DNA of 64,000 nucleotides from Pseudomonadota bacterium (GTDB lineage Bacteria > Pseudomonadota > Gammaproteobacteria > QQUJ01), in NCBI GenBank assembly GCA_008501635.1, contig QQUJ01000017.1, positions 186,001-250,000 on the forward strand, in the 5' to 3' direction. The position numbers and the translations under genes were made by a program. Shown here piece after piece: positions 16,919-26,597 of this stretch (position 1 is its first letter; each line of letters opens with the position of its first letter). The notes beneath the pieces were generated by a model, which saw only the letters and a program-made list of their open reading frames with translations, ran no database searches and was not told where the DNA came from.

Positions 16919-18028
16919 TCAAGCGGTGAAAGCCGACAGAGGGTCTACGCGGGCGACGGCGTAGGCTGGCGGCAAAGCGGCCATGATGGCGATGGCGGCG
17001 GCAGCCAGGCCGGTGTTTAGCACATCACTGCCAGCGACTGACAGCGTGACTAGCGGCAGCACGCTCGGTAATAGCCAAGCCAGTAACTCGATCATCACGA
17101 CGCCGACGATGAACCCCGCGAGGGTGATGCTGACGGCTTGCGACAGCACGCTCAGATATACGGCGCGATTGCGTGTGCCGATGGCCTTGATGATGGCCAG
17201 TTCGCGGCGTAAGCGAGCGGTGTGGGAGTAGGCTGTAAAGGCGACGATGATGGCGGCCAGCGCTCCCCCGATGAGGGTCATTAAGGCAATAACCTCCACT
17301 CCCATCTGCATCGCCAGCTCGTAATCACTGCGCATAAATGCGGTCCGTGGCAACGCAGTCACTTTTTCAACGGACTGTTCAATGCGCGTAACCAGCGCTG
17401 CAGGATCGATTCCTGGTGTCGCCTTGACGAGAATGTAACTTACGACTCCGATGGTGGATAGAATCTCCTCCAGGTCGGCAGCGTGAACGAAGGTGATCGA
17501 AGCAGCCATGGAGAAGGTTTCGCGCGACAATCCGACCACCCGCAAGTTTTGTTCTGCGATGGTGACGAGATCGCCTAGTTGAAGGCCAGTCATCCGGGCG
17601 AGCACCTCGGGGATGACGGCTTCGCCTTGGTCGGGTGCGGCGCGTCCAGCCGCCATTGCCCAAGGTCCGCCTGCACTGGCCTCGGGTCGTCGTCCGATAA
17701 CATAGGAAAACCAGCGGCGGCCACCTGCCTGCAGCACGGTATTGAGAAAAAGAACGGGGGAAACCGATTCGACGCCTTCGATGCCGGCCACCTTGTCTGC
17801 CTTCCAGTCCCAAATCAACGAGGTAGCCATATGCATGTTGGTGACACCTTTCTGCATCACCCAGACATCGGCATCACTGTGCTCAATGTAGGAGACGATA
17901 TTGTTTGACTCGCCACGAAATACTGCCTGGAAGAAGAGTACGAGTACGAAGGCGCCTGCTACGGCCAGGATGCTCCCCAGTAAGGATAGGGGTTCTCTCA
18001 ATAGGCTCTTAAGCGTCCAGTGCAACAT
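16919..18028 (-). CDS. FtsX-family ABC transporter permease (second subunit)
   Basis: This 369-residue protein has an N-terminal membrane helix (about 15-37), a large periplasmic domain of about 200 residues and three C-terminal helices. This is the MacB/FtsX permease layout. The DevC-like segment [20 protein letters not shown] precedes the second helix of the FtsX domain. Its start directly abuts the stop of the other permease gene (TAAATG). It should dimerise with that subunit and use the YHS-tagged ATPase. Confidence 0.85.
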   Translation of the reverse strand: MLHWTLKSLLREPLSLLGSILAVAGAFVLVLFFQAVFRGESNNIVSYIEHSDADVWVMQKGVTNMHMATSLIWDWKADKVAGIEGVESVSPVLFLNTVLQAGGRRWFSYVIGRRPEASAGGPWAMAAGRAAPDQGEAVIPEVLARMTGLQLGDLVTIAEQNLRVVGLSRETFSMAASITFVHAADLEEILSTIGVVSYILVKATPGIDPAALVTRIEQSVEKVTALPRTAFMRSDYELAMQMGVEVIALMTLIGGALAAIIVAFTAYSHTARLRRELAIIKAIGTRNRAVYLSVLSQAVSITLAGFIVGVVMIELLAWLLPSVLPLVTLSVAGSDVLNTGLAAAAIAIMAALPPAYAVARVDPLSAFTA

Positions 18029-19162
18029 TTAACCGTTTCGAAATACGAGGGTTGGGTCGAGTTTTGTGATGAGGTGCAATGGGAGCACAGAGCCAATCAC
18101 TGCAAACACGAAACCGGCAATGCCGATCCGCAGAAGTGCTAATAACTCGGAGGTATCGACGCGATAGATGGGCGCAAATTGCTCGATCAGCTGACCGGTG
18201 CCCTCTGCCCACAACCAGCCAACCGGCAGTGCAAAAAGCAGGAGCAAGGTGCTCTGCGCCCACACCAGGCGCACCAATGCCCCATTGCCAAAACCGAGTG
18301 CTTTAAGTACTCCGTATTGATTCAGTCTACCGTTAACATCGGCGTAGAGAATGAGCCCGACTACGAGAAGGCCGATCAAGTAGGCGACGCCGGTGAGTAA
18401 TCCAAGGATCGGCCCAAACAGGTCGCGTCCGAGCTGGACATCGTTGCGCATCATCTGTTCCGTTGTATAGACATCCACGTGCTTCACCGCCTCTTCAATA
18501 CGCAGAGCCACCTCCCGTGGGTTCGCATTGTCCACCACTTCGACCAGGAGATAGCTCAGCAGCGGGAACGTGCTCAGATCCGCCGCTATATCAGAGTCGA
18601 GATAGAAATCAATGAGGCCGTCGTAGGTGATGAAACCGAAGGACGTGAACAGCGCTCTCTCCTCCTCAGCAATTCCCACTAAGGAAAACTCATAATCGGC
18701 AATCTCCACGGTGTCGCCGAGTTGGAGTGAATATGCTGACGCCATCGATCGATCGATAACGATCTCGCTCCCAGAGGATGCTGGGCGTCCTTCCTGTAGG
18801 CGTACCGGACCGCCAAGAGTGTCGTAAACAAAGAGAAACACTGGGCTTTTACGTTTTCCCTGATCGTAAATCACCGCGACAGCAGTTAGTGGATGCGCTG
18901 CTTTTACGCCGGAGATGGCTTCTATGTCCTGGCGTGTGAGCTGCGGCAAGTTAGAGCGGGTAGCTATAAGATTGGCCACACCGGCTTGCATCACATAAAG
19001 ATCTGTCTGGCGAGCAGCGACGACGTGACGCAGCTGTGCGTAGAGACCCGATTCGAACCCTTCCAGCACGATGATCACCGACAATGCCGCACTCAACGCC
19101 AGTGCCGTCAGCGAGCTGCGCATTGGGTCGAGTTGAAGTTGGCGTAGGGCGAGAAGCAGCAT
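18029..19162 (-). CDS. FtsX-family ABC transporter permease (first subunit)
   Basis: The protein of about 377 residues shows the MacB/FtsX layout: one N-terminal helix (LTALALSAALSVIIVLEGF), an extracytoplasmic domain and three C-terminal helices, with VNGRLNQYGVLKALGFGNG as the conserved coupling segment. The start is uncertain. ATG 19162 begins directly before the first helix (MLLLALRQLQLDP). ATG 19201 and a longer frame to 19324 are also open, but those extra residues look non-conserved. It is the first gene of the three-gene ABC unit. Confidence 0.82.
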   Translation of the reverse strand: MLLLALRQLQLDPMRSSLTALALSAALSVIIVLEGFESGLYAQLRHVVAARQTDLYVMQAGVANLIATRSNLPQLTRQDIEAISGVKAAHPLTAVAVIYDQGKRKSPVFLFVYDTLGGPVRLQEGRPASSGSEIVIDRSMASAYSLQLGDTVEIADYEFSLVGIAEEERALFTSFGFITYDGLIDFYLDSDIAADLSTFPLLSYLLVEVVDNANPREVALRIEEAVKHVDVYTTEQMMRNDVQLGRDLFGPILGLLTGVAYLIGLLVVGLILYADVNGRLNQYGVLKALGFGNGALVRLVWAQSTLLLLFALPVGWLWAEGTGQLIEQFAPIYRVDTSELLALLRIGIAGFVFAVIGSVLPLHLITKLDPTLVFRNG

Positions 19163-19570
19163 CGGTCGAGTGTGTATCGAGTTGCTGTTGCGATCAAGCA
19201 TGGGTCGATACTGCGGTTTTAAATTCGTGCGGTTCGTCCACTGCGGAGGTATTGAGCACGTCTGCTCAGGAGAGGAAGCGTCCGCAACGAATTCGATACC
19301 GCCACCAGGCACAATAAATGCCACGACGGTGGTGATCGGTTGCTGGGTTGTAACCTCCCGTGCCGATCCGATTGCCTGGGTTGATACCCAGACACCAATC
19401 CATAGCGATGCTGGTGAGTCTACAAATCAGTAAACGTTGTACGGGAACTCCGGTAGCAAATGCTGGATTAATGCAGTCCAGGAAAGGTGAAGATGGTGAA
19501 TCCGGATATGCCAATGGCCGATGGGGGTAACCCCCATCGGCCGGTCCGATAACGTATTACGAGATTGGTC
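19163..19570. other. Intergenic stretch between ABC permease and OmpA-like gene
   Basis: This region of about 400 bases presumably contains the promoter of the ABC transporter operon and the 3' end of the OmpA-like transcript. No convincing gene was seen in either direction. The only strong structure is the hairpin at 19516-19542. Confidence 0.5.
19516..19542 (-). terminator. Strong hairpin downstream of the OmpA-like gene
   Basis: A perfect 12-bp stem (GGCCGATGGGGG with CCCCCATCGGCC) has a three-base TAA loop and lies about 30 bases past the OmpA-like stop on the minus strand. No T-tract follows, so intrinsic termination is not certain. It could instead stabilise the transcript end. Confidence 0.5.
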
Positions 19571-20257
19571 TTACTGCGCGGGGCGTTCCTCGAGTCCCAT
19601 CACCATCACCTCGACGCGGCGGTTGGGCTGCAGGCATTGAACAAGAGCTGCACCGCGGACACCTTCGCAGGTACGCACCGGTTTGCGTGAGCCCTGTGCC
19701 ATGATCCCGATCGCCTCGCTTGGCAGAGTGCCGTTGGCCGAGAGATAAGCGCCGACGGCTTCCGCACGTTTGCGCGACAGGGTTTCATTGTAGTCCTCCG
19801 GGCCGATGCGATCGGTATGTCCTTCGACAACGATTTTTGAGACGTTACGGAAGGCGCTCACCTGCTCGATCAATTCGTTGAGCTGGGCCACGCCGTCGGG
19901 GCGCAGCGTCGCAGCGTCAAAGTCGAACAGCGCTGACGCGTCAAGGCGAATCTCCTTGAGCATCATCGCGGGCGTGGGTGTGCTGGGTTTTGCTTCCTCG
20001 AGGGCTGCGATTTCAACAGGTTTCGATTCCTGCTCGCGCTGAGCCACCAAGTTGGGGTGGCATTCACGCACGGCCAGCTCCGGGGTCCATCGATTGGTCA
20101 GCAGACAGCCGCCAGAACCGGTGCTTATGTATTTTCCCTCGTCGGAGAGGACGTAAGCGGGTTGAGCCGCCAACGCCCCAACAACGGGTACGCCAATCAA
20201 GAGGGCCAGGCCGGTAATAGCAATCAGGGGTCTGGTGCGGTGCTTTCTGTTCATCAT
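19571..20257 (-). CDS. OmpA-family peptidoglycan-associated outer-membrane protein
   Basis: The 228-residue protein has a signal peptide (to about residue 31) and a short N-terminal region with two cysteines (GGCLLTNRWTPELAVRECHP). The C-terminal OmpA domain (about 105-222) contains VVEGHTDRIGPEDYNETLSRKRAEAV in its conserved place and ends with QPNRRVEVMV. This domain binds diaminopimelate in peptidoglycan. There is no N-terminal beta-barrel, so it resembles the lipoprotein-like or periplasmic OmpA class, though no lipobox is evident. Confidence 0.92.
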   Translation of the reverse strand: MMNRKHRTRPLIAITGLALLIGVPVVGALAAQPAYVLSDEGKYISTGSGGCLLTNRWTPELAVRECHPNLVAQREQESKPVEIAALEEAKPSTPTPAMMLKEIRLDASALFDFDAATLRPDGVAQLNELIEQVSAFRNVSKIVVEGHTDRIGPEDYNETLSRKRAEAVGAYLSANGTLPSEAIGIMAQGSRKPVRTCEGVRGAALVQCLQPNRRVEVMVMGLEERPAQ

Positions 20258-20925
20258 TATTTACTCCGTAGGGGGTGCGACTCTTTCCAGGGGGTCAGTT
20301 ATGAGCCTTGGCTGAATGCGCTCAGTATTGGGGGCTTCCAAACGGATGTTCCCAATGCCCTCCGTACCGAACGCAACATGTAAACGGTAGCAGGGAGTTC
20401 GCGGGATTCAACCATGCTCTTCATTTTGCCCGACACGGGTGTTGAACAAGTTCGTGTCGAGTAGGCGTTAGATAAACGATGTGCCTGCGGAGTTCCTTCT
20501 ATTCTCGAAAATAGACCGCCCTCCCCTCCGCATCCGCAGATCGCAGCGTGTCGCGACTCTCATCGTGTTTGCGCTACGGGGTGCGGCAGGAGCCTGTTGA
20601 TCGGCGGTGGAGCCGCCAATTGCGCTTTGCCCGGGGTCCAATCCTTCCGCCCTCTTCGCCGGCACCTGGCCCGTAAAATGCAAGATAGTCACAGGTGTCA
20701 ATAAACTTACGCGAAGAAGGGTGGCGAAACGATGGCACATTTACCGCCAGACAACACCCCGGAGAGCTTTCAGGGCGGCCGAGGGAGCTGGAGCCAGGTG
20801 ACTCGCTGCGTCACTTTCGGTCTCGCCACGCCAATCCGCGTTGCCGCTTTGACGGGGTCTATAGGGGCCTGGGCCGGGATTCGCAGGTACCCGCTGCGGC
20901 ATCGTTGCCAGGAACCTTGGTCAGG
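20258..20925. other. Intergenic stretch with no supported gene
   Basis: About 670 bases separate the OmpA-like gene from the divergent protease gene. Several short open frames exist on both strands, but none shows a signal peptide, domain or ribosome binding site that would support it. The stretch probably holds the promoters of both flanking genes. Confidence 0.5.
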
Positions 20926-21441
20926 ATGAGAGCATTTGTGCGACTAGCCGTGTATCTCTTGTCAGCGTTCAGCGGGGCACTGCTCTCGGCATGGCCGGCC
21001 GTTGAGGCGGCCGAATTCGATACCTTGGTGCCGATGCGTAGTGTCGGTACGGCCACCTATTACGTTGGCGGCTATATGGAGGGTGTCGGGGATGTGGACT
21101 TCATGGTCGACACCGGCTCGGGCTATGTGACGATCAACGAAGAGACCTTGGCGGCGCTGAAAAAGGAAAATCGTGCGCGCTACGTGCGCAAACTCCGCGG
21201 CGTGATGGCGGACGGCAGTGAGCTGACGGTACCCGTCTACCGGATCGAGACGTTGTCGATAGGTGGCCTTTGTCACCTGAATGACGTTGAAGCGGCGGTA
21301 TTTCCGGGCAAAACCCGGCAGATCCTCGGCCTGAGCGCACTGAAGAAAGCCGCGCCGTTCATTTTCTCCTTCGACCCCCCCAACCTTGTTCTGAGCAACT
21401 GCCCCGCGCCAACCAGTGTGGCCGCAACCAAAGACAGCTGA
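20926..21441 (+). CDS. Retropepsin-like (clan AA) aspartic protease
   Basis: This 171-residue protein has a signal peptide (MRAFVRLAVYLLSAFSGALL onward, cleaved near AVEAAEF). A single aspartic-protease lobe carries the catalytic motif FMVDTGSGYVTI near residues 64-75 and the conserved ILGLSALKKA near 142. One-lobed proteases of this type act as dimers. The start at 20926 was chosen because it gives a clean signal peptide. The frame is open further upstream to 20695 but without recognisable content. Confidence 0.82.
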   Translation: MRAFVRLAVYLLSAFSGALLSAWPAVEAAEFDTLVPMRSVGTATYYVGGYMEGVGDVDFMVDTGSGYVTINEETLAALKKENRARYVRKLRGVMADGSELTVPVYRIETLSIGGLCHLNDVEAAVFPGKTRQILGLSALKKAAPFIFSFDPPNLVLSNCPAPTSVAATKDS

Positions 21442-21658
21442 TTGCACCGCGCTGCCCCTTCGGTGCGGGGTGTGCCCAAACCCGCACTCCGTAACCACAC
21501 TACGAACCGCCGATCGTCTGGCGGACAGTCCGTCAGCGCTGCCGGCCATGGGGTTCGTCCCTCCGTTGATAGACAGCATCATCTGATTTACGACGTCAAT
21601 TGATTAACGCAGTCGATTTCGAAGAAGGTGAGCAGCAGTTGCCGACCTGCCTATACTG

Positions 21659-22774
21659 TTGACGAGCCATTACCCGATCGTCATAAAGTTGCACAATCTG
21701 GTTCGTTCATTGCTGATACCGGTGCTGGTGATTCTTTGCGCACCGCGAACACAGGCCGAGGAGCTGTCGGCCGCGTGGTTGCAGGTCGTTCGCGATACGC
21801 CCTACGTGTTCAGCGCCGGGCTGTACAAAAATCTGTCGGCGATTCGCCGCTGGGTACTGCTGGGTGAGGGCTACTGCACTCAACCCGGCCGTCATGTTCT
21901 TTTCGATCAGCGCGGGAGGTTTCTGACCTGGTTGGAGAATGCCGGGGATCTCGCCGAAACACAGCACCGACTGAACGCGGTGCGCGAAACCTTGTATCGC
22001 GAAAATCGTGTCCATCGCTGGGTCAGCGGCAACGACGAGGCGACGGGTTATCCTTTTGCCCTGAGTTGTGACCAGCCCCATGTCGATATGGCCGGAGCAC
22101 TGGGCCGTCTGTTGGGAACGGATCCGGCCGACCGCGTCTGGGGGACCTGGGATGGAATGGTCGCAGGTAGCATCGATGCGCCAATACCGCTGATCGAGCT
22201 GGTGCTGCAGGTGTTCAGGAAAAAAGCCGAGCGGCAAGGCTATCGAACGCCGGAGCGGGTGGTGCGCGCCTTTCTCGGACAGATCATCATAGAGAGCGGT
22301 GTACGCAAGCACAGTTTTTCATCCGCCCAGGCGGTCGGTCTACTGCAACTCCGCCCCGAAGTGCTGAAGGACTGCGAGCTTGCCGAGCGCTTCCGTCTGC
22401 ATCGCATGGCACAGGTCGATTGCGCAGTCAGGTTGTACCAGCAAATCGACCGCAATCTGAGGCCGCTTTTTGAAGTGCGCTTTGGGCATCTGCCCGAAGA
22501 TAAGCGTGAAGCTTTGTACTCGTTGCTGTTGGTGCAGGCCTACCACAGCGGCATAGGCCGCATGGCGCAGCTGTTGGGCGAGGGCGATCCCGGTGCTGCG
22601 GCCCGCACGTTGGCCGCCGATCACGCGCGCTTCAGTGCTGAAGACCTGGCTCTGGGCATCATTTTCCACAATATGGGACGCATTGGCCTGGGTCTCTCGT
22701 CGCTCTATTACCTGGTCGATGTCGCCATTGCGGGGGAGGCACTGTGCGCGACCGCCCCGCCTGCATGTCGTTGA
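21659..22774 (+). CDS. Secreted lytic-transglycosylase-like protein of unknown family
   Basis: The protein of about 371 residues has a signal-like N-terminus (SLLIPVLVILCAPRTQAEE). Near residues 210-232 it has IIIESGVRKHSFSSAQAVGLLQL, resembling the catalytic Glu and S-A-GL-Q-L motif of SLT lysozyme-fold enzymes, followed later by VQAYHSGIGRMAQLL. It is therefore a candidate peptidoglycan lytic transglycosylase, inferred from motifs rather than full-family match. The start is a TTG with no clear ribosome binding site and should be treated as uncertain. The N-terminal 200 residues were not recognised. Confidence 0.62.
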   Translation: MTSHYPIVIKLHNLVRSLLIPVLVILCAPRTQAEELSAAWLQVVRDTPYVFSAGLYKNLSAIRRWVLLGEGYCTQPGRHVLFDQRGRFLTWLENAGDLAETQHRLNAVRETLYRENRVHRWVSGNDEATGYPFALSCDQPHVDMAGALGRLLGTDPADRVWGTWDGMVAGSIDAPIPLIELVLQVFRKKAERQGYRTPERVVRAFLGQIIIESGVRKHSFSSAQAVGLLQLRPEVLKDCELAERFRLHRMAQVDCAVRLYQQIDRNLRPLFEVRFGHLPEDKREALYSLLLVQAYHSGIGRMAQLLGEGDPGAAARTLAADHARFSAEDLALGIIFHNMGRIGLGLSSLYYLVDVAIAGEALCATAPPACR

Positions 22775-22962
22775 GCGTGTACTCCAAACGTGACGAGTTG
22801 GGCAGGAAACGCATCGATTGGTCCCCGCCTGCAATATTGCACCGTGATCTCGGGTCTTGATCCCCATATCACCCCGATGGGTCAGTGTGAAACGTTGGAA
22901 AATTCGGGTAGGCTTGCTGTCCGATAACGTCGCTGTGACCGCGCAATAGATAGGGGATTGGG

Positions 22963-23799
22963 ATGATAGCCAAACAGATCCTGGTGAAATGGCGCCTTGC
23001 CGTGGGCCTGGTCTTGCTCGGCGCCGGCGTCTTTTCAGCAATGGCGGCCGACAGCGGACCAAGCGGCACCGACGAGCAGCTCGTTCAGCGCATCAAAGAG
23101 GCGGTCATCCAGGAGCTGCGCAGCAGCGGGGCGCTTGACCAGGAGATCGACGAGGGTATACGCCGCTTTGTGATGCGTCAGCAGGCGGCGCGTCAGGCCG
23201 AGGAACAGCGCCAGGAACAACAGGCAGGGCAGCTGGCAAAGAATGTTCGGCCGGTTTCCAAAGAACGTGACCATATCCTCGGCAATCCCGATGCGGAGGT
23301 CTCTATCATCGAGTACTCCGATTTCGAATGCCCGTTCTGCAAGCGCTTCCATCTGACGGCGCATGAATTGGTGCAGGCGTTCAATGGACGAGTGAACTGG
23401 GTTTATCGCCATTTTCCGTTGGGCTTTCACAATCCGGCCGCGCAGCGCGAAGGCGAAGCGAGCGAGTGTGCGGCAGAATTGGGAGGCAACGAGGCATTCT
23501 GGAAGTACACCGATCAGATCTATGTCCGGACCCCCTCCAACGGCAAGGGGTTGAGTACCGAGCAGCTGTTGTCACTGGCCAACGAGATTGGATTGGAGCC
23601 GAAGAAGTTTGGCGAGTGTCTGGAGAGCGGCAGGCACGCAGCTCGTGTGCAGGAAGATTTCCAGGAGGGTAGTTCCATAGGGATCACCGGAACGCCGGGG
23701 AATATTCTGCGCAACAACAAAACCGGTGCAGTCCTGTCCCGAGCGGGGGCGCGGCCATTTGAGGCTCTGAAAGCGGATCTCGAGTCACTGTTGAACTAG
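22963..23799 (+). CDS. Periplasmic DsbA-family thioredoxin (copy 2)
   Basis: The 278-residue protein has a signal peptide ending near SAMAAD (residue 30), a charged helical linker and a DsbA-like domain with CPFCKRFH near residue 121 and ITGTPGN near 240. It is closely similar to the protein at 4049-4873 throughout, including the linker. The paralogous CcdA gene starts 20 bases downstream, so the pair probably forms a periplasmic reductase system, with CcdA keeping the DsbA-like CPFC reduced. Its targets may be metal-binding or cytochrome thiols. Confidence 0.92.
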   Translation: MIAKQILVKWRLAVGLVLLGAGVFSAMAADSGPSGTDEQLVQRIKEAVIQELRSSGALDQEIDEGIRRFVMRQQAARQAEEQRQEQQAGQLAKNVRPVSKERDHILGNPDAEVSIIEYSDFECPFCKRFHLTAHELVQAFNGRVNWVYRHFPLGFHNPAAQREGEASECAAELGGNEAFWKYTDQIYVRTPSNGKGLSTEQLLSLANEIGLEPKKFGECLESGRHAARVQEDFQEGSSIGITGTPGNILRNNKTGAVLSRAGARPFEALKADLESLLN

Positions 23800-23819
23800 G
23801 AACCAAAGATAAAGAGACC

Positions 23820-24554
23820 ATGGAAATATCAGGCGTCGGCGTCCTGACCGCTTTCGCGGCTGGAATCATATCGTTTCTCTCGCCCTGCGTGTTGCCCCTG
23901 GTTCCGGGGTATCTCTCGTTCATGGCGGATCAATCCCTGGACGATGTGGAGCGCAAGATTTTTTCGCGAGAAAGACTGGCGATACTGGGTATCGCCTGTT
24001 GTTTCGTGCTCGGTTTTTCCCTGGTCTTCGTTCTGCTCGGCGCGGGCGCGACCGCGGTCGGTGGTTTGCTTGCGAAATACCGTTACGAGGCCAACATTGT
24101 CGGCGGCGTCATCATTATCGTCTTCGGTATTTTCATGACCGGATTGATCAAACTGAACTGGATGGAGCGCGAGTTTCGTTATCACGGCGGTATCGCCAAG
24201 GGCAGCCGAGCGGTTTCGGCATTTTTACTGGGTCTGGCTTTTGCCTTTGGCTGGACGCCGTGCATTGGTCCCATACTCGGAGCCATACTCACCGTGAGCG
24301 CGACAGCGGAGGGCGCCGGAGTTGTTCTGCTCGCCATCTACTCTTTGGGATTGGGTGTGCCCTTTATTGTCGCGGCGCTGTTCACTGACTGGTCGCTGCA
24401 CCATCTGCGCAAAGCGCGTCGGGTGGGACCGTGGTTGCACCGCGGTGCCGGCGTGCTGCTCATCATCATGGGCATCGCGATGATCACGGGCTATCTCAGC
24501 ACCTTTGCCTTCTGGCTGCTGGAGGCATTTCCCTGGCTCGGGAGGGTGGGTTGA
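23820..24554 (+). CDS. ccdA: CcdA/DsbD-type thiol-disulfide transporter with both cysteines
   Basis: This 244-residue membrane protein has the two redox motifs LSPCVLPLVPGY (about 20-31) and GWTPCIGPILGA (about 145-156) expected of CcdA. It transfers electrons from cytosolic thioredoxin to periplasmic thioredoxin-like proteins, most likely the DsbA-like protein encoded just before it. It aligns along its whole length with 10068-10799, where the first Cys is changed. The stop TGA overlaps the TTG start of the next gene. Confidence 0.94.
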   Translation: MEISGVGVLTAFAAGIISFLSPCVLPLVPGYLSFMADQSLDDVERKIFSRERLAILGIACCFVLGFSLVFVLLGAGATAVGGLLAKYRYEANIVGGVIIIVFGIFMTGLIKLNWMEREFRYHGGIAKGSRAVSAFLLGLAFAFGWTPCIGPILGAILTVSATAEGAGVVLLAIYSLGLGVPFIVAALFTDWSLHHLRKARRVGPWLHRGAGVLLIIMGIAMITGYLSTFAFWLLEAFPWLGRVG

Positions 24555-25441
24555 GGGGATGTCTGCTGGTAGTGGCTGCGCTACTCATGGGTCTGAGCGC
24601 GGCAAATGCGAACGAGGCGCCGCGTGTTGTCGTCAGCATCAAACCTCTGCATGCCCTGGTTGCGGGTCTGATGCAGGGCGCAGGCGAACCCAAGTTGCTT
24701 GTCAAAGAGGGTAATACTCCGTTTGACTACCAACTCGATGCGCGTGATCGGGCTGCACTCGATGCAGCCGACCTTATCGTGTGGGTGGGTAAGGAACTCG
24801 AAGGTTTTCTGGCCGTACCGTTGGCCGGTGTGCACAAGGCCGACGTACTGGAGTTGCTCGGCATCGAGCAATTGAAGATTCTCCCGCAGCGCCGGAATGC
24901 CGATGCACGCGATCCCTATTTTTGGCTCGACAGCCGTAATGGTCTGATGACGTTGGATCTGCTGGCACGCGTATTGAGCGAACTGGATCCCGCGCGCAGC
25001 CACATCTACTTCAACAATCGCAAGCGAATGTTCAGTGAATTGGCGGAGATCGATCGTCAGTTCGAGTATGGTTACCGTGGCGTTTCCGGTTACCCGGTGC
25101 TGCTCTATCACGACACACAGCAGTACTTCGAGCAAGCCTATGCGATGCGCGTTATCGGGCATCTTGCGCTTGCGGTGGGGGAATCTGCGGATGCTGCGAG
25201 GCTGCTGCAGGCGCAAACCGATCTTCAAAGCTCCACCGAACCGGTTTGTCTGTTTACCGAACGTGGACTACCGGATGACAACCTGGAACTGTTGAGTCTG
25301 AAAACGCACGTTAGAACGGGCCAGCTCGATTCTATGGGCTCTGGTATACCGCCGGGCCCTGATCATTACACAACTCTCCTGCGGCGCCATTTCAACACCA
25401 TTAAAGCCTGTATCGATCCACGCACCGCAAGCAAGCCCTGA
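24551..25441 (+). CDS. ZnuA-like metal-binding periplasmic protein without its own ABC partners
   Basis: The 296-residue protein has a signal peptide (MRGCLLVVAALLMGLSAANA) and a cluster A-I type metal-binding fold. Likely ligand regions are VSIKPLHALVAGLM (His near 36) and LLYHDTQQYFEQAY. The usual second His, in DPHxW, is Tyr here (DPYFWLD). TTG 24551 was chosen: it overlaps the CcdA stop, follows GGAGGG at 24541-24546 and gives a clean signal peptide. No permease or ATPase gene for a zinc or manganese importer is adjacent, so it may act as a metal chaperone tied to the DsbA-CcdA pair. Confidence 0.78.
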   Translation: MRGCLLVVAALLMGLSAANANEAPRVVVSIKPLHALVAGLMQGAGEPKLLVKEGNTPFDYQLDARDRAALDAADLIVWVGKELEGFLAVPLAGVHKADVLELLGIEQLKILPQRRNADARDPYFWLDSRNGLMTLDLLARVLSELDPARSHIYFNNRKRMFSELAEIDRQFEYGYRGVSGYPVLLYHDTQQYFEQAYAMRVIGHLALAVGESADAARLLQAQTDLQSSTEPVCLFTERGLPDDNLELLSLKTHVRTGQLDSMGSGIPPGPDHYTTLLRRHFNTIKACIDPRTASKP

Positions 25442-25622
25442 TCGCCTGGTCCCCCGCGGTACAGATTGTCTCCCGCAAAAGGGGGGTGTTATGGTGACCG
25501 TCGGTTGCGTTATCTTCGCGTAACTGAAGTTTGGGAACATCATCAACCGCCGCGGCGGTTGCCATCGTCTCTTCGTTGCGACCACTTGCTCAGCGATCAA
25601 CGCCGTGCCTGCGGGCGATGGG

Positions 25623-26597
25623 ATGTCCCGATACGCCTTCAAGGAGAGCTGTTTGTCTGCAAGTCGACAGAGCGGAGTGATTCTGCAACCGGGTGGTCTG
25701 GTCGGGCGGCCGCTGCTGTTCGGGGAGGTACTGTTCGACGAGTTCATGGATGGCAGTGTGGTACTCGGTGGCGCGCCATTCAACGTGGCGTGGCATTTGC
25801 GGGGTTTTGGGCTGGATCCTCTGCTGATCAGTCGTGTGGGTGGCGATGTGCTGGGTGATCGGCTTCTCGAGCGCTTGCGGGCACAGCAATTGGACACCGA
25901 GGGTATTCAACGAGATGATGCGCATCCCACGGGACGCGTGCGCGTGACGCTCGTCGACGATCAGCCGCTTTTCTCCATCCTTCCTCAACAAGCCTACGAT
26001 TTCATTGACGCCGCGCATCTGCCGCCACTGGATTCTGCGCACTCCCGCTTTTCCCTGCTTTATCACGGGTCGCTGGCGGTCCGAAACACCGTGAGTGCTC
26101 AGGCGCTGGCTGCGCTGCGCGATTCCGGGTTGCCGATTTTTATCGATATCAATTTGCGCCCTCCGTGGTGGAGTCTCGGTGACATAGAAGCACTTTTAGC
26201 GGGTGGCCGTTGGCTCAAGCTGAATCACGATGAGTTGGCGGAGCTATCGGAACTGGCGGGCCAGACTGTCAACGATTTGCTGCATGGCGCGCGTTCGCTG
26301 TGCAACCGTTTTGGGCTGCAGACGGTTATCGTCACCCGCGGTTCGCAAGGTGCGGTAGCGGTGACCGCGGATGGTATGGCGATAATTGACCCGGTCCCGG
26401 TCGATGGGTTTACGGATTCGGTGGGTGCGGGAGATGCCTTCAGTGCGGTGGTGCTCGTGGGTATTCAGCGCGGTTGGGCACTGGCAACCGCACTGCGACG
26501 CGCAGCTTCCTTCGCCGCGGCGGTTTGTGCGACGCGCGGTGCGATCCCGGATCAGGCCGATTTCTACCAACCCTTTGTGGACTCATGGAAGCGATAG
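25623..26597 (+). CDS. PfkB-family sugar kinase, probable fructokinase
   Basis: This 324-residue protein carries the PfkB fold with the N-terminal GGAPFNVAWHLRGFG motif (about 46-60) and the C-terminal signature DSVGAGDAFSAVVL (near 265), including the catalytic Asp of GAGD. It is followed with a 13-base overlap by sucrose-phosphate synthase, then sucrose synthase. Fructose is therefore the likely substrate, as sucrose synthase and sucrose breakdown release it. The start could also be GTG 25605 in the same frame. Confidence 0.88.
   Translation: MSRYAFKESCLSASRQSGVILQPGGLVGRPLLFGEVLFDEFMDGSVVLGGAPFNVAWHLRGFGLDPLLISRVGGDVLGDRLLERLRAQQLDTEGIQRDDAHPTGRVRVTLVDDQPLFSILPQQAYDFIDAAHLPPLDSAHSRFSLLYHGSLAVRNTVSAQALAALRDSGLPIFIDINLRPPWWSLGDIEALLAGGRWLKLNHDELAELSELAGQTVNDLLHGARSLCNRFGLQTVIVTRGSQGAVAVTADGMAIIDPVPVDGFTDSVGAGDAFSAVVLVGIQRGWALATALRRAASFAAAVCATRGAIPDQADFYQPFVDSWKR

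Noticed and set aside
20468-20740. 90-codon minus-strand frame in the gap before the protease gene
   Set aside because: It has no recognisable domain, signal or ribosome binding site, and other frames in the same stretch are equally open.
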